DNA of 31,797 bases from Azolla pinnata (taxonomy: Eukaryota > Streptophyta > Polypodiopsida > Salviniales > Salviniaceae): positions 1 through 31,797 of the forward strand of contig JBBBWG010003170.1 of assembly GCA_037176905.1 (NCBI GenBank). The letters are read 5' to 3'. The position numbers were made by a program, and so were the translations under genes. The number at the start of each line of letters is the position of its first letter. Position 1 is the first letter of the stretch. The notes below the pieces were generated by a model, which was not told the origin of the DNA, made no database searches, and saw only the letters and a program-made list of their open reading frames with translations. Below are positions 31,665 through 31,797 of this stretch, one piece after another.

Positions 31665-31776
31665 GGGAATGTTACAGTCGTGAAAACCTCTTCTCGAGGC
31701 CACGTGAACTTCGTCATTTTGGGAATGTTAGAGTCGTGAAAACCTCTTCTCGAGGCCACGTGGACTGCGGCATTGC
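31665..31776. repeat. 56-bp tandem duplication, each copy with a G-box
   Basis: Units 31665-31720 and 31721-31776 both begin GGGAATGTTA and contain GTCGTGAAAACCTCTTCTCG followed by AGGCCACGTG. They differ at a handful of bases. The palindromic CACGTG occurs in each, 56 bases apart (31701-31706 and 31757-31762). Confidence 0.95.
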
Positions 31777-31797
31777 AAAAGCTTATTTTACGTTGAT

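Noticed and set aside
1..31797. tRNA, rRNA or CRISPR-type elements
   Set aside because: No tRNA cloverleaf, rRNA core sequence or regularly spaced short palindromic repeats were seen; the 73-bp array is contiguous and has no spacers.

Overview
The window is nuclear DNA from a land plant, most likely a seedless vascular plant (a fern or lycophyte; fern is my first guess). The reasons are spliceosomal introns throughout, a long intronless PLS-type pentatricopeptide (PPR) gene with MYGKCG-style repeats, a plant-type FIP37/WTAP gene, and a USP9X/FAF-like deubiquitinase that, as far as I recall, Arabidopsis lacks. The taxon is an inference; nothing here fixes the species. Single-copy DNA is AT-rich, while the PPR gene is strongly GC-rich.

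Layout. (1) 1-13009, + strand: the 3' part of a very large deubiquitinase gene. I could trace 41 exons (1515-13009) that join in one open frame of about 1,939 codons, holding a helical-repeat region, a ubiquitin-like segment, the USP catalytic domain with Cys and His boxes, and a long conserved C-terminal region. The 5' end lies upstream of the window. At least three introns use GC-AG instead of GT-AG boundaries. (2) 13010-14796: 3' UTR, then AT-rich spacer with an ATTAG microrepeat and a three-copy dispersed/tandem repeat. (3) 14797-17946, - strand: an intronless 1,049-residue PLS-class PPR protein with eight repeat triplets and a truncated C-terminal E-like region (no DYW domain). (4) 17947-19841: the spacer shared by two divergent genes. 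Each gene has a long GAA/GAG purine tract next to its start, and between the tracts lies a very regular 73-bp tandem array (three full copies plus a partial). (5) 19842-29643, + strand: a complete FIP37/WTAP gene, 14 coding exons, 357 residues, with large introns that carry decayed retrotransposon pieces (Ty3-like integrase in tandem duplicate, Ty1/copia RNase H). (6) 29644-31797: 3' flank and spacer with paired plant telomere-type motifs and a 56-bp tandem duplication in which each copy has a CACGTG G-box.

The three genes belong to separate pathways: ubiquitin removal, organelle RNA processing, and nuclear mRNA m6A methylation. No operon-like relation exists. The only physical coupling is the shared 1.9-kb divergent spacer between the PPR gene and FIP37.
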